Shown in pieces: positions 8,014 through 14,994 of a stretch of DNA of 64,000 nucleotides. Numbering within the stretch: the first letter of the stretch is position 1; every line of letters begins with the position of its first letter. Location of the stretch: assembly GCF_026125785.1 (NCBI RefSeq), contig NZ_JAHCKL010000002.1, positions 186,001-250,000 of the forward strand, read 5' to 3'. The notes under the pieces were generated by a model. It worked only from the letters and a program-made list of their open reading frames with translations. It searched no databases and was not told the origin of the DNA. This DNA is from Hydrogenophaga sp. Its GTDB lineage: Bacteria; Pseudomonadota; Gammaproteobacteria; Burkholderiales; Burkholderiaceae_C. Position numbers and translations under genes: made by a program.

Positions 8014-9512
8014 GCTGTGGCCTCGCGGTGGTGGCGCTGGGTGCGGTACACGCTCCAGAGCTTCCAGCCGACGGTGGCGAAGATCAGGGCCGCCACGGTG
8101 CCGGCGATGGGGCGGGTGAAGAAGGGCGTGAGGTCGCCGTCGGAGAGCACCAGGGCGCGGCGCAGGTTCTTCTCCAGCAGATCGCCGAGCACGATGCCCA
8201 GCACCAGCGGTGCCATGGGGTAGCCGTAGTGGCGCAGGAAGTAGCCGATGACGCCGAAGCCCAGCATCACGTAGACATCGAACAGGCGCCCTGCGATGGC
8301 GAAGCTGCCGACCGCGCAGAGCACGAAGATGATGGGCACGATCAGGTGCTGGGGCACGCGCAGCACCTGCACCAGCGCCTTGGTCAGCACCAGGCCGTAG
8401 ATCAGGATGCCGATGGTGGCGAACAGCATCATGGCCACCACGTCGTAGACGAACTGCGGGCTCTCCACCATGATCAGCGGGCCGGGCTTGACGCCGTGGA
8501 TGATCATGGCCGCCATCAGCACCGCGGCCGGTGCCGAGCCGGGGATGGCGAGCGTGAGCACCGGTATCATCGCGCCCGGCACGCAGGCGTTGTCGCCGGT
8601 CTCGGCGGCCATCAGACCTTCCACCGAGCCCTTGCCGAAAGTCTCCTTCTCTTTGCTCACGCGCTTGGCGGCTGCATAGGAGGACCAGGCGGCCACGTCT
8701 TCGCCCACGCCGGGCACGATGCCCACGCCCGTGCCGATGAGGCCCGAGCGCAGGATGGTGCGCCAGTACTGGAACACGTCGCGCACCTTGGGGATCACGG
8801 TGTCGAAGGCGCTGATCTTGACCGGCGCCTGCCGCTCGCGCATGGAGGTCAGCAATTCGGCGAAACCGAAGGCGCCCACCAGCGCCGGCACCAGCTGGAT
8901 GCCGCCGGCCAGGTCGCGCAGGCCCCAGGCGAAGCGTTCGTAGCCGTACTGCGGCTCCTGGCCGATGGTGGCGATGAACAGGCCGGCGATGCCTGCGATC
9001 CAGCCTTTGAGTGGGTCGTTGCCCGTGAGCGTGCCGGCGATGATGACGCCGAAGAGCGCGAGCCAGAAGAATTCGTAGGCGCCGAACTTCAGCGCCAGGC
9101 CGCCAAGCACCGGCGTGAAGGTGGCCAGGAAGAACATGCCGATCAGCGTGCCCATGACCGATCCGGTGGTGGCGATGCCCATGGCGCGGCCCGCCATGCC
9201 CTGGCGGGCGAGGGCGTAGCCGTCCAGGCAGGACGCGGCCGATGCCGGCGTACCCGGGATGTTGAGCAGGATCGCCGAGCGCGAGCCGCCATAGATGGAG
9301 CCCACATAGGTGCAGATCAGGATCAGCAGCGCCTGGTTGGGCGGCAGCTTGAGCGTGAGCGTGGTCATGAGCGCCAGCGACATGGTGGCGGTCAGGCCAG
9401 GCAGCGCGCCCATGATCACACCCACCAGCGAGGCCAGCAGCGCCAGGCCAATGGTGGAGGGCGTGCTGAAGCTGGCGATCGAATGGCCGAACAGAAGAAT
9501 GCCGTCGAGCAT
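8010..9512 (-). CDS. tctA: Tripartite tricarboxylate transporter large permease TctA
   Basis: 500 residues with about twelve hydrophobic segments, the size usual for TctA. Signature stretches include GALPGLTATMSLALM near the N-terminus and the repeated-half motif GIVPGVGEDVAAW, both of the G-x-x-PG type known for this family. It forms the translocation unit with TctB in the inner membrane and takes up a carboxylate delivered by TctC using the ion gradient. Nine bases separate it from tctB and four bases overlap with the following isomerase gene. Confidence 0.95.
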   Translation of the reverse strand: MLDGILLFGHSIASFSTPSTIGLALLASLVGVIMGALPGLTATMSLALMTTLTLKLPPNQALLILICTYVGSIYGGSRSAILLNIPGTPASAASCLDGYALARQGMAGRAMGIATTGSVMGTLIGMFFLATFTPVLGGLALKFGAYEFFWLALFGVIIAGTLTGNDPLKGWIAGIAGLFIATIGQEPQYGYERFAWGLRDLAGGIQLVPALVGAFGFAELLTSMRERQAPVKISAFDTVIPKVRDVFQYWRTILRSGLIGTGVGIVPGVGEDVAAWSSYAAAKRVSKEKETFGKGSVEGLMAAETGDNACVPGAMIPVLTLAIPGSAPAAVLMAAMIIHGVKPGPLIMVESPQFVYDVVAMMLFATIGILIYGLVLTKALVQVLRVPQHLIVPIIFVLCAVGSFAIAGRLFDVYVMLGFGVIGYFLRHYGYPMAPLVLGIVLGDLLEKNLRRALVLSDGDLTPFFTRPIAGTVAALIFATVGWKLWSVYRTQRHHREATA

Positions 9513-9521
9513 GGTGCGGGT

Positions 9522-10013
9522 TCAGGGAAGACGGACCAGGAACACTTCCTGGAAGACCAGGCTGACCACCGCCGAGGTGATCACTCCCGCCAGCAGCGCA
9601 ACCACCCAGCGCCGCGCCGTGCTGCGCGTGGGGGGCGTGAAGAGCGCGACGAAGGCGGCCACGAAGAGCGCCGTGGCGAGCCAGAAGGGGATGCGGCCTA
9701 TCAACAGCACCGCATAGACCAGCGCCAGCGCCAGGGTCAGGCCGACGCGCGCGTTGAACAGCGGCGCGGCCCCTTCTTCACCGTGCGGTTCGCGCCGGCT
9801 GCGGTGCCAGCCGCGCGCGACCAGCAGCAGCCCAAACAGCACCACCACGGCACCCAGCAGGCCGGGCACGAAGCCCGGCATGGTGTAGAGCTGCGCGCCC
9901 ATGGCCTCGAAGCGGTCCATGCACAGCGACTCCGCCAGGATCAGCAGGCCAAAGCCCGCCCATGCCGCTCCGCCCCAGATGTCGGAGCGGGCGGATTGTC
10001 CACCCTCGGTCAT
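9522..10013 (-). CDS. tctB: Tripartite tricarboxylate transporter small permease TctB
   Basis: 163 residues with four predicted membrane segments (GAAWAGFGLLILAESL, VPGLLGAVVVLFGLLLVA, VGLTLALALVYAVLLI, and a C-terminal pair around VVALLAGVITSAVVSLVF), as usual for the poorly conserved small TctB subunit. It pairs with TctA in the inner membrane. Position between tctC and tctA is the classic order. The first 15 residues are hydrophilic and may be cytoplasmic. Confidence 0.92.
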   Translation of the reverse strand: MTEGGQSARSDIWGGAAWAGFGLLILAESLCMDRFEAMGAQLYTMPGFVPGLLGAVVVLFGLLLVARGWHRSRREPHGEEGAAPLFNARVGLTLALALVYAVLLIGRIPFWLATALFVAAFVALFTPPTRSTARRWVVALLAGVITSAVVSLVFQEVFLVRLP

Positions 10014-10028
10014 GGCGTGGCGGCGGCG

Positions 10029-11036
10029 TCAGGGTTTGGGGATGCCCACGGTGTCGGGCGACACCTTGGCCTTGCCGGCGGCCTGCTGTGTCCAGGCGTA
10101 GGACTGGATGGCCGGGAAGACCGCCTTTTGCGCCTCTTCCCCGGCCATGGGCGCGAACATGGCGCCGCGCGACTGCGCGTACTTGCGCAAGGCCTCGTTC
10201 TTCACCATCTCGGTGGCCCAGATTTTGTCCAGCGTCTGGTACACCTCGGCGGGCGCGCCCTTGGGCACGAAGATGCCAAAGTAGTTGATCGGGTCCTTGA
10301 AGCCCGGGATGAACTGCGACAGCGGCGGTATGGTGCCAAAGCCTTCGATCTCGATCGACTTGTCGCCCACCACCGCCAGCGGGCGGATCTTCTTGGCGCG
10401 GATCATGTCGGTCTGCTCGGCCGCGAGCTGGGTGGTGACCTGGGTCTCGCCGGAAGCGGCTGCCACGGCCGCGGGGGCGCCGCCGTCGTACGTCACGTGC
10501 TTGTAGGTCACGCCAGCAGCGCGCGAGAGCGCCTCGATGGCCGAATGGCCGCTGGAGTTCACCCCGGCGGTGGCCACCGAGATGCTGCCCGGGTTGGCCT
10601 TCATGGCCGCCAGCAGATCGTTCATGGTCTTGTACGGCGTGTCGGCATTGACGCCCACCACCGCGATGTGCGCCACGTTCAGGTAGAGGTTCCAGTCGCT
10701 GGCCGAGGTGTCCAGCATGCCCAGCACCTTGTAGGTGCCCAGGTCCTTGGCGCCGCCGGCGGTCCAGGTGTAGCCGTCCTTGGGCGCGGCCAGTGCGTTC
10801 TTGGTGCCCACCGAGCCCGAGGCGCCGGGCTGGTTCATGATCACGATCTTCTGGCCGAGGTGCTTCTCCAGCTCGGCAGCGGTCACGCGAGTGACCTGGT
10901 CCGTGGACCCACCCGGTGCCCAGGGCACGATCAAGGTGATGGGTCGGTCAGGCTTCCATTGGGCCATGGCGCTGGCGGAGGCCAGTGCCAGCAGCGCGGT
11001 GCTCAGGACGGTGCGAAGGGTCAGGGTGGTCTTCAT
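10029..11036 (-). CDS. tctC: Bug-family tripartite transporter substrate-binding protein TctC
   Basis: 335 residues. A Sec signal peptide (MKTTLTLRTVLSTALLALAS, cleavage after AMA) is followed by the Bug-family opening RPITLIVPWAPGGSTDQVTR. Further on are GAPAAVAAASGETQVT and an IRPLAVVGDKS strand. Such periplasmic proteins bind carboxylates for TctAB. It is the first gene of the catabolic operon and has the best promoter in the area (see 11053-11097), with AGGAGACA as ribosome site. The ligand is unknown; the downstream enzymes suggest a sugar acid or related carboxylate. Confidence 0.93.
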   Translation of the reverse strand: MKTTLTLRTVLSTALLALASASAMAQWKPDRPITLIVPWAPGGSTDQVTRVTAAELEKHLGQKIVIMNQPGASGSVGTKNALAAPKDGYTWTAGGAKDLGTYKVLGMLDTSASDWNLYLNVAHIAVVGVNADTPYKTMNDLLAAMKANPGSISVATAGVNSSGHSAIEALSRAAGVTYKHVTYDGGAPAAVAAASGETQVTTQLAAEQTDMIRAKKIRPLAVVGDKSIEIEGFGTIPPLSQFIPGFKDPINYFGIFVPKGAPAEVYQTLDKIWATEMVKNEALRKYAQSRGAMFAPMAGEEAQKAVFPAIQSYAWTQQAAGKAKVSPDTVGIPKP

Positions 11037-11052
11037 GCGTTGTCTCCTGTTA

Positions 11053-11097
11053 ATTCACTGAATGGTGAATAATAGGATCCAGCCTGCCCACCGTCAA
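11053..11097 (-). promoter_or_regulatory. tctC operon promoter with overlapping palindromic operator
   Basis: Read on the minus strand there is TTGACG at 11097-11092, a 17-base spacer and TATTAT at 11074-11069, a near-ideal sigma-70 promoter. The perfect inverted repeat ATTCAC-N6-GTGAAT (11053-11070), extended as TAATTCAC-N6-GTGAATAA, overlaps the -10 box and the transcription start. The same element with one changed base lies at the TetR gene start, so it is the likely TetR operator, here placed for repression. Confidence 0.8.
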
Positions 11098-11111
11098 GGG
11101 CGCGGGCGGGC

Positions 11112-11762
11112 TCAGTTTCTCAGGACATACCCTAGGATCACGTCGCACATGTGGGAGAGCCTTTCGTTGTGCGCCTTGGGGGTCATGAGGTCACGCCCGA
11201 AGATGGCCGAGAGGGTGTGGTTGTTGCCCAGGTAGAAATAGGACATGCCCGCTATCGAGATGTAGAGTTGGACCGGGTCCACGCCCCCGCGGAAGGTGCC
11301 CTCGGCGCGTCCGCGCTCCAGGATCCCGGCCAGCATCTCGATCAGCGGCGAGTTGAGCTGCCGGGCCTTCTGCGAGTCGGCCAGGTGCCTGCCGCGGTGC
11401 AGGTTGGCGCTGTTGAGCAGGGTGAGGAACTCCGGGTGTTCGAGGTAGTAGTTCCAGGTGAACTCCACCAGCCGGCGCAAGGCGGTCTCGGGCTTGAGGT
11501 GCAGCAGATTGAGCTTGCGCTCTTCCTCGCGGATGTCTCGGTAGACCTGTTCGAGCACCGCCTGGAACAGCTTCTCCTTGTCCTCGAAGTAGTAGTAGAT
11601 CAGGCGCTTGTTCAGGCCTGCGCGCTCGGCGATGCGGTCCATGCGCGCACCGCCCAGGCCGTGCTCGGAGAACTCGTCCCGCGCCGCGGTCAGGATGGTA
11701 TTCTGCGATCGGTCGGCGTCCCGCAGGCGCTCTTCGACGAGAGGGGTGGATGCAGAGGTCAT
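11112..11762 (-). CDS. TetR-family transcriptional regulator of the catabolic locus
   Basis: 216 residues from the ATG at 11762. The N-terminal HTH is classical (ILTAARDEFSEHGLGGARMD then IAERAGLNKRLIYYYFEDKE), and the C-terminal ligand domain is all helical, with YLGNNHTLSAIFGRDL near the end, as in TetR proteins of the CPB-type C-terminal families. The upstream continuation of the frame is shadow of the TPP-enzyme gene. It lies between the tctC promoter and the divergent TPP-enzyme gene and has an operator copy in its own promoter, so autoregulation and control of both sides are expected. The inducer is unknown. Confidence 0.9.
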   Translation of the reverse strand: MTSASTPLVEERLRDADRSQNTILTAARDEFSEHGLGGARMDRIAERAGLNKRLIYYYFEDKEKLFQAVLEQVYRDIREEERKLNLLHLKPETALRRLVEFTWNYYLEHPEFLTLLNSANLHRGRHLADSQKARQLNSPLIEMLAGILERGRAEGTFRGGVDPVQLYISIAGMSYFYLGNNHTLSAIFGRDLMTPKAHNERLSHMCDVILGYVLRN

Positions 11763-11769
11763 GATCCGA

Positions 11770-11797
11770 TAATTCACCAATGAGTTAATAAAGTCAA
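11770..11797. promoter_or_regulatory. TetR-type operator in the divergent promoter region
   Basis: The 22-base element TAATTCAC-N6-GTTAATAA (11770-11791) repeats the tctC operator with one changed base in the second arm. On the minus strand TTGACT (11797-11792) with AATTAT 17 bases further on could be the TetR promoter, putting the start of transcription almost at the ATG (near-leaderless). The plus-strand gene at 11802 has no visible ribosome site. Confidence 0.72.
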
Positions 11798-11801
11798 TCT
11801 C

Positions 11802-13511
11802 ATGCCCCAGCTTGCCGGACACCTGCTCGTCGAATGCCTGATCGCCCAGGGCGTCACCCATGCTTTCGGCGTGCCGGGTGAGAGTTACCTGGCCGTGCTC
11901 GACGGTTTCCATGCCCATGCCGGGCGCATCCATTTCGTGACCAATCGTCAGGAAGGCGGCGCGGCCTTCATGGCCGAGGCACAGGGCAAGCTTACCGGGC
12001 GGCCTGGTGTGTGCTTCGTGACGCGCGGCCCGGGGGCCACCAACGCCTCCATCGGCGTGCACACCGCGTTCCAGGACTCCACGCCCATGGTGCTCTTCGT
12101 TGGCGACGTGGCCAGCGATGCGCGCGACCGCGAAGCTTTCCAGGAGGTGGATTACGGCGCCTTCTTCGGTCCTTCCACGCGCGGCATGGCCAAGCGCGTG
12201 GAGCGCATCGACGACGCACGCCGCATTCCCGAATACGTGGCCCGCGCCTTCGCCACCGCCATGAACGGACGTCCCGGCCCGGTGGTGCTGGTGCTGCCGG
12301 AGGACATGCTCACGCAGACCGTGGACGCGCGGCCGCTGCCGCGCGTGGAGCCGGTGCAGGCCTGGAGCGACCCGGGCGCGCTGCGCGAACTGCGCACGCT
12401 GCTGCTGGCCAGCTCGCGGCCGCTGGTGATCGCGGGTGGCGGCGGCTGGACGCCGCAGGCCGCCGCCGCGCTGCAGCGCTTCGCGGAGAACTGGCAGTTG
12501 CCGGTGGCCAATGCCTTCCGCTTTCAGGACACTTTCGACAACCACCATCCGCTGTACGCGGGGGATGTGGGCCTGGGCATCAACCCTGCGCTCGCTCGGC
12601 GTGTGCGAGAGAGTGATCTGCTCATCGCACTGGGCCCCCGGCTGGGCGAATCCACCACCGGTGGGTACACGCTGATCGAGGCGCCGCAGCCGCGCCAGAA
12701 GCTGGTGCATGTGCACGCCAGCGCCGAGGAACTGGGCCGTGTCTACCAGCCCACGCTGGCCATCAACGCCACCATGAACGCCGCCGCGCGCAGCCTGGAG
12801 GTGCTGACAGCGCCGCCCGCCGTGCCCTGGGCGGACTGGGCGCAGGCCTGCCATGCCGACTACCTCGCCAACATTCACCCGGGCAACGGCGGGGTGGTGC
12901 TGCCGGGCAGCATCGACATGCCGGCGATCATCCACACGTTGCAGAAACACCTGCCTTCCGACGCGGTGCTGACCAATGGCGCGGGCAATTTTGCGAGCTG
13001 GCTGCACCGCTTCTTCCGCTACCACGGGCTGGCCAAGGGCCACAAGACCCAGTTGGCACCCACCAACGGCGCCATGGGCTATGGCGTGCCGGCCGGCATC
13101 GGTGCGGCCATTCTCACCGGGCGCACCGCCTTCACCATCGCGGGCGATGGCGACTTCCTCATGAATGGCCAGGAACTGGCCACCGCCGCGCAGCACGGCG
13201 CGCGCAGCATCGTGCTGCTGCTCAACAACGGCAGCTACGGCACCATCCGCATGCACCAGGAGCGCGAGTACCCGGCGCGTGTGAGCGGCTCGGGCCTGTC
13301 CAACCCCGATTTCTGCGTGCTGGCTCGCGGCTATGGCTACAGCGCCGAACGCATCACGCACACCGGTGAATTCGAGCCCGCGCTGCTGCGCGCGCTGGCG
13401 GCACCCGGCGGCAGCCTGATCGAGGTCGTGCTCGATGTCGACGTGATCACCACGCGCGGCACGCTGGGCGCCATCCGCGAGAGCGCGCTCAGGGCGGCGC
13501 CCCAGCGCTGA
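11802..13511 (+). CDS. Thiamine-diphosphate-dependent enzyme (acetolactate-synthase-like)
   Basis: 569 residues with the three-domain layout of the AHAS/benzoylformate decarboxylase family. The N-terminal domain has GVPGESYL with the catalytic Glu that activates the cofactor, then ALGPRLGE in the middle domain, and the C-terminal TPP motif begins at AGDGDFLMN and closes at LLLNNGSYGTI. Reactions could be carboligation or decarboxylation of a 2-keto acid. It is divergent from the TetR gene and shares its operator, which links it to the transporter operon. No Shine-Dalgarno is visible; a leaderless start is possible. It is not a standard ilvB, which would have ilvN next to it. Confidence 0.88.
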   Translation: MPQLAGHLLVECLIAQGVTHAFGVPGESYLAVLDGFHAHAGRIHFVTNRQEGGAAFMAEAQGKLTGRPGVCFVTRGPGATNASIGVHTAFQDSTPMVLFVGDVASDARDREAFQEVDYGAFFGPSTRGMAKRVERIDDARRIPEYVARAFATAMNGRPGPVVLVLPEDMLTQTVDARPLPRVEPVQAWSDPGALRELRTLLLASSRPLVIAGGGGWTPQAAAALQRFAENWQLPVANAFRFQDTFDNHHPLYAGDVGLGINPALARRVRESDLLIALGPRLGESTTGGYTLIEAPQPRQKLVHVHASAEELGRVYQPTLAINATMNAAARSLEVLTAPPAVPWADWAQACHADYLANIHPGNGGVVLPGSIDMPAIIHTLQKHLPSDAVLTNGAGNFASWLHRFFRYHGLAKGHKTQLAPTNGAMGYGVPAGIGAAILTGRTAFTIAGDGDFLMNGQELATAAQHGARSIVLLLNNGSYGTIRMHQEREYPARVSGSGLSNPDFCVLARGYGYSAERITHTGEFEPALLRALAAPGGSLIEVVLDVDVITTRGTLGAIRESALRAAPQR

Positions 13512-13516
13512 TGTGA

Positions 13517-13531
13517 TGTGAATAGTTCACA
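13517..13531. promoter_or_regulatory. Perfect 15-base palindrome between the TPP enzyme and the LuxR-type gene
   Basis: TGTGAA-TAG-TTCACA is a perfect inverted repeat six bases after the stop at 13511 and about 70 bases before the regulator at 13603. Its halves resemble a Crp-type TGTGA/TCACA pair but with a spacer of five rather than six. It may be an operator for one of the two downstream regulators. Confidence 0.4.
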
Positions 13532-13602
13532 GGATTTCAGGCATCCGCACACACCCTGCGGGTGACCCCGCTGCCTAGACTGGGCCATCCATACAACGGG
13601 GG

Positions 13603-14307
13603 ATGGGCATGTGGCAGCAAGGCAGTGATGTGAATTGGAACGACGCCGGCCTGGCGGGTGATGCCGCGGGGGCGCGCCCCGGGCTGCCTTCGCACATGCT
13701 GCTGCGGGTCTTCGACGAGATCGACTACGGCATGCTGGTGATCGACTCTCAGGGCCGCATCCTGCACGCCAACCACCTGGCTCGCCACGAACTGGCCAGC
13801 GGGCGCATGATCATGTCCTACGGCAACAGCCTGCTGGGCAGCCATGCCGGCTTCACCGGGCAGATCCAGCAGGCCATGGAGGCTTCCCTCCGCGGCCAAC
13901 GCCGCCTGATCATGCTGGTGCAGGGCGAGCGGGAACTCTCGCTGGCCTTCACGCCGCTGAGCCATCCGCTGGAGGCCGACCCTCCCTCCGTGCTGGTGCT
14001 GCTCTCTCGCCAGAGCACCTGCGACAACCTCGCGGTGCGCATGTTCGCCCGCACGCTCAGCCTCAGCCCCAGCGAGGAGGCTGTGCTCATGGGCCTGTGC
14101 CGGGGCCTGGGCATTCCGGACATCGCGCGCCAGCACGGGGTGGCCCAGTCGACCGTGCGCAGCCAGATCAAGACCCTGCGCGAAAAGGCCGGTGCGTCGA
14201 GCATCCGCCGGCTCCTGCACCGCATCAACAGCCTGCCGCCGGTGGTGCCCGCCTTGCGCATCATCACGCCCATGCCCCACAATGCCACGGAGTTTTCCCA
14301 CCCGTGA
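13603..14307 (+). CDS. LuxR-type helix-turn-helix transcriptional regulator with PAS-like sensor region
   Basis: 234 residues. The first 140 or so residues look like a PAS-like sensory domain (FDEIDYGMLVIDSQGRILHA is the usual first strand pair). A C-terminal LuxR/GerE-type HTH follows, opening LSLSPSEEAVLMGLCRGLGI with IARQHGVAQSTVRSQIKTLR as recognition helix region. There is no phosphoacceptor receiver domain. A second in-frame ATG lies two codons downstream at 13609. It ends six bases before the Crp/Fnr-type gene, so the two regulators are probably one transcript. Confidence 0.82.
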   Translation: MGMWQQGSDVNWNDAGLAGDAAGARPGLPSHMLLRVFDEIDYGMLVIDSQGRILHANHLARHELASGRMIMSYGNSLLGSHAGFTGQIQQAMEASLRGQRRLIMLVQGERELSLAFTPLSHPLEADPPSVLVLLSRQSTCDNLAVRMFARTLSLSPSEEAVLMGLCRGLGIPDIARQHGVAQSTVRSQIKTLREKAGASSIRRLLHRINSLPPVVPALRIITPMPHNATEFSHP

Positions 14308-14313
14308 GCATGG

Positions 14314-14964
14314 ATGCCCGCCGCCGCCGTTCCCTTTGCACCCCCTGCAGACAACCGACACATTGAAGCCCTTGCGGCGCTCGGCACCCCGCGCCGCTAC
14401 CGGCGAGGTGCCCTGCTGATCCAGGAAGGCGAGACCGGCGACACCCTGTACATCGTGCTGCAGGGCCGCCTGCGCGCCTTCGTGGCCGACAACCAGGGCC
14501 GCGAACTTACCCTGGGACAGTACGGTCCGCTGGAGTACGTGGGCGAAATGTCGCTCGATGGCGGTCCCCGGTCGGCCAATGTGGAGGCCGCCGAGACCAG
14601 CACCTGCGCGGTGGTCACGCGCGCCACTTTGCTGGACTACATCGCCTCGCACCCCGAGTTCGCACTTGAACTCATGGCCCGCTTGATTCGCCGTGCCCGG
14701 CTGGCCACCGACAGCGCGCGCAGCGTGGCCCTGATCGACGTCTACGGGCGTCTGGTGCGGCTGCTCAACGACATGGCGGGTGAGCCCGACGAGCGCGGTG
14801 AGCGCCGTCTGGGCGAACGCCTGACGCACCAGCAGATCGCCCAGCACCTGGCTTGTTCGCGCGAGATGGTCAGCCGACTGCTCAAGGACCTGGAGACCGG
14901 TGGCTACGTCGCGGTGCGCGAGCGCTGGATCTGGTTGTGCAAGCCGCTGCCGGCGCGCTGGTGA
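14314..14964 (+). CDS. Crp/Fnr-family transcriptional regulator
   Basis: 216 residues. Residues about 15-130 form a cyclic-nucleotide-binding-like jelly roll (YRRGALLIQEGETGDTLYIV, with GEMSLDGGPRSANVEA where Crp has its phosphate-binding cassette). The C-terminal winged helix has RLTHQQIAQHLACSREMVSR followed by KDLETGGYV. The cassette keeps the G-E-x-x-L-x-G-G-x-R-S-A pattern, so cAMP or a related nucleotide may bind; there are no Fnr-type N-terminal cysteines. The presence of a cyclase gene 3 kb away on the other strand makes a cAMP link attractive but unproven. Confidence 0.88.
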   Translation: MPAAAVPFAPPADNRHIEALAALGTPRRYRRGALLIQEGETGDTLYIVLQGRLRAFVADNQGRELTLGQYGPLEYVGEMSLDGGPRSANVEAAETSTCAVVTRATLLDYIASHPEFALELMARLIRRARLATDSARSVALIDVYGRLVRLLNDMAGEPDERGERRLGERLTHQQIAQHLACSREMVSRLLKDLETGGYVAVRERWIWLCKPLPARW

Positions 14965-14994
14965 GCGGCGCGCGCGGCAGGGAGGGTGACCGGT

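Noticed and set aside
8028..11072. A 1014-codon plus-strand open frame opposite tctABC and the isomerase genes
   Set aside because: It is the antisense of clear transporter genes, rich in His, Gly, Arg and Asp with no domain; long open antisense frames are expected at this GC content.
13517..13531. Canonical Crp site
   Set aside because: The spacer between TGTGA and TCACA is five, not six, so I only list it as an unassigned palindrome.
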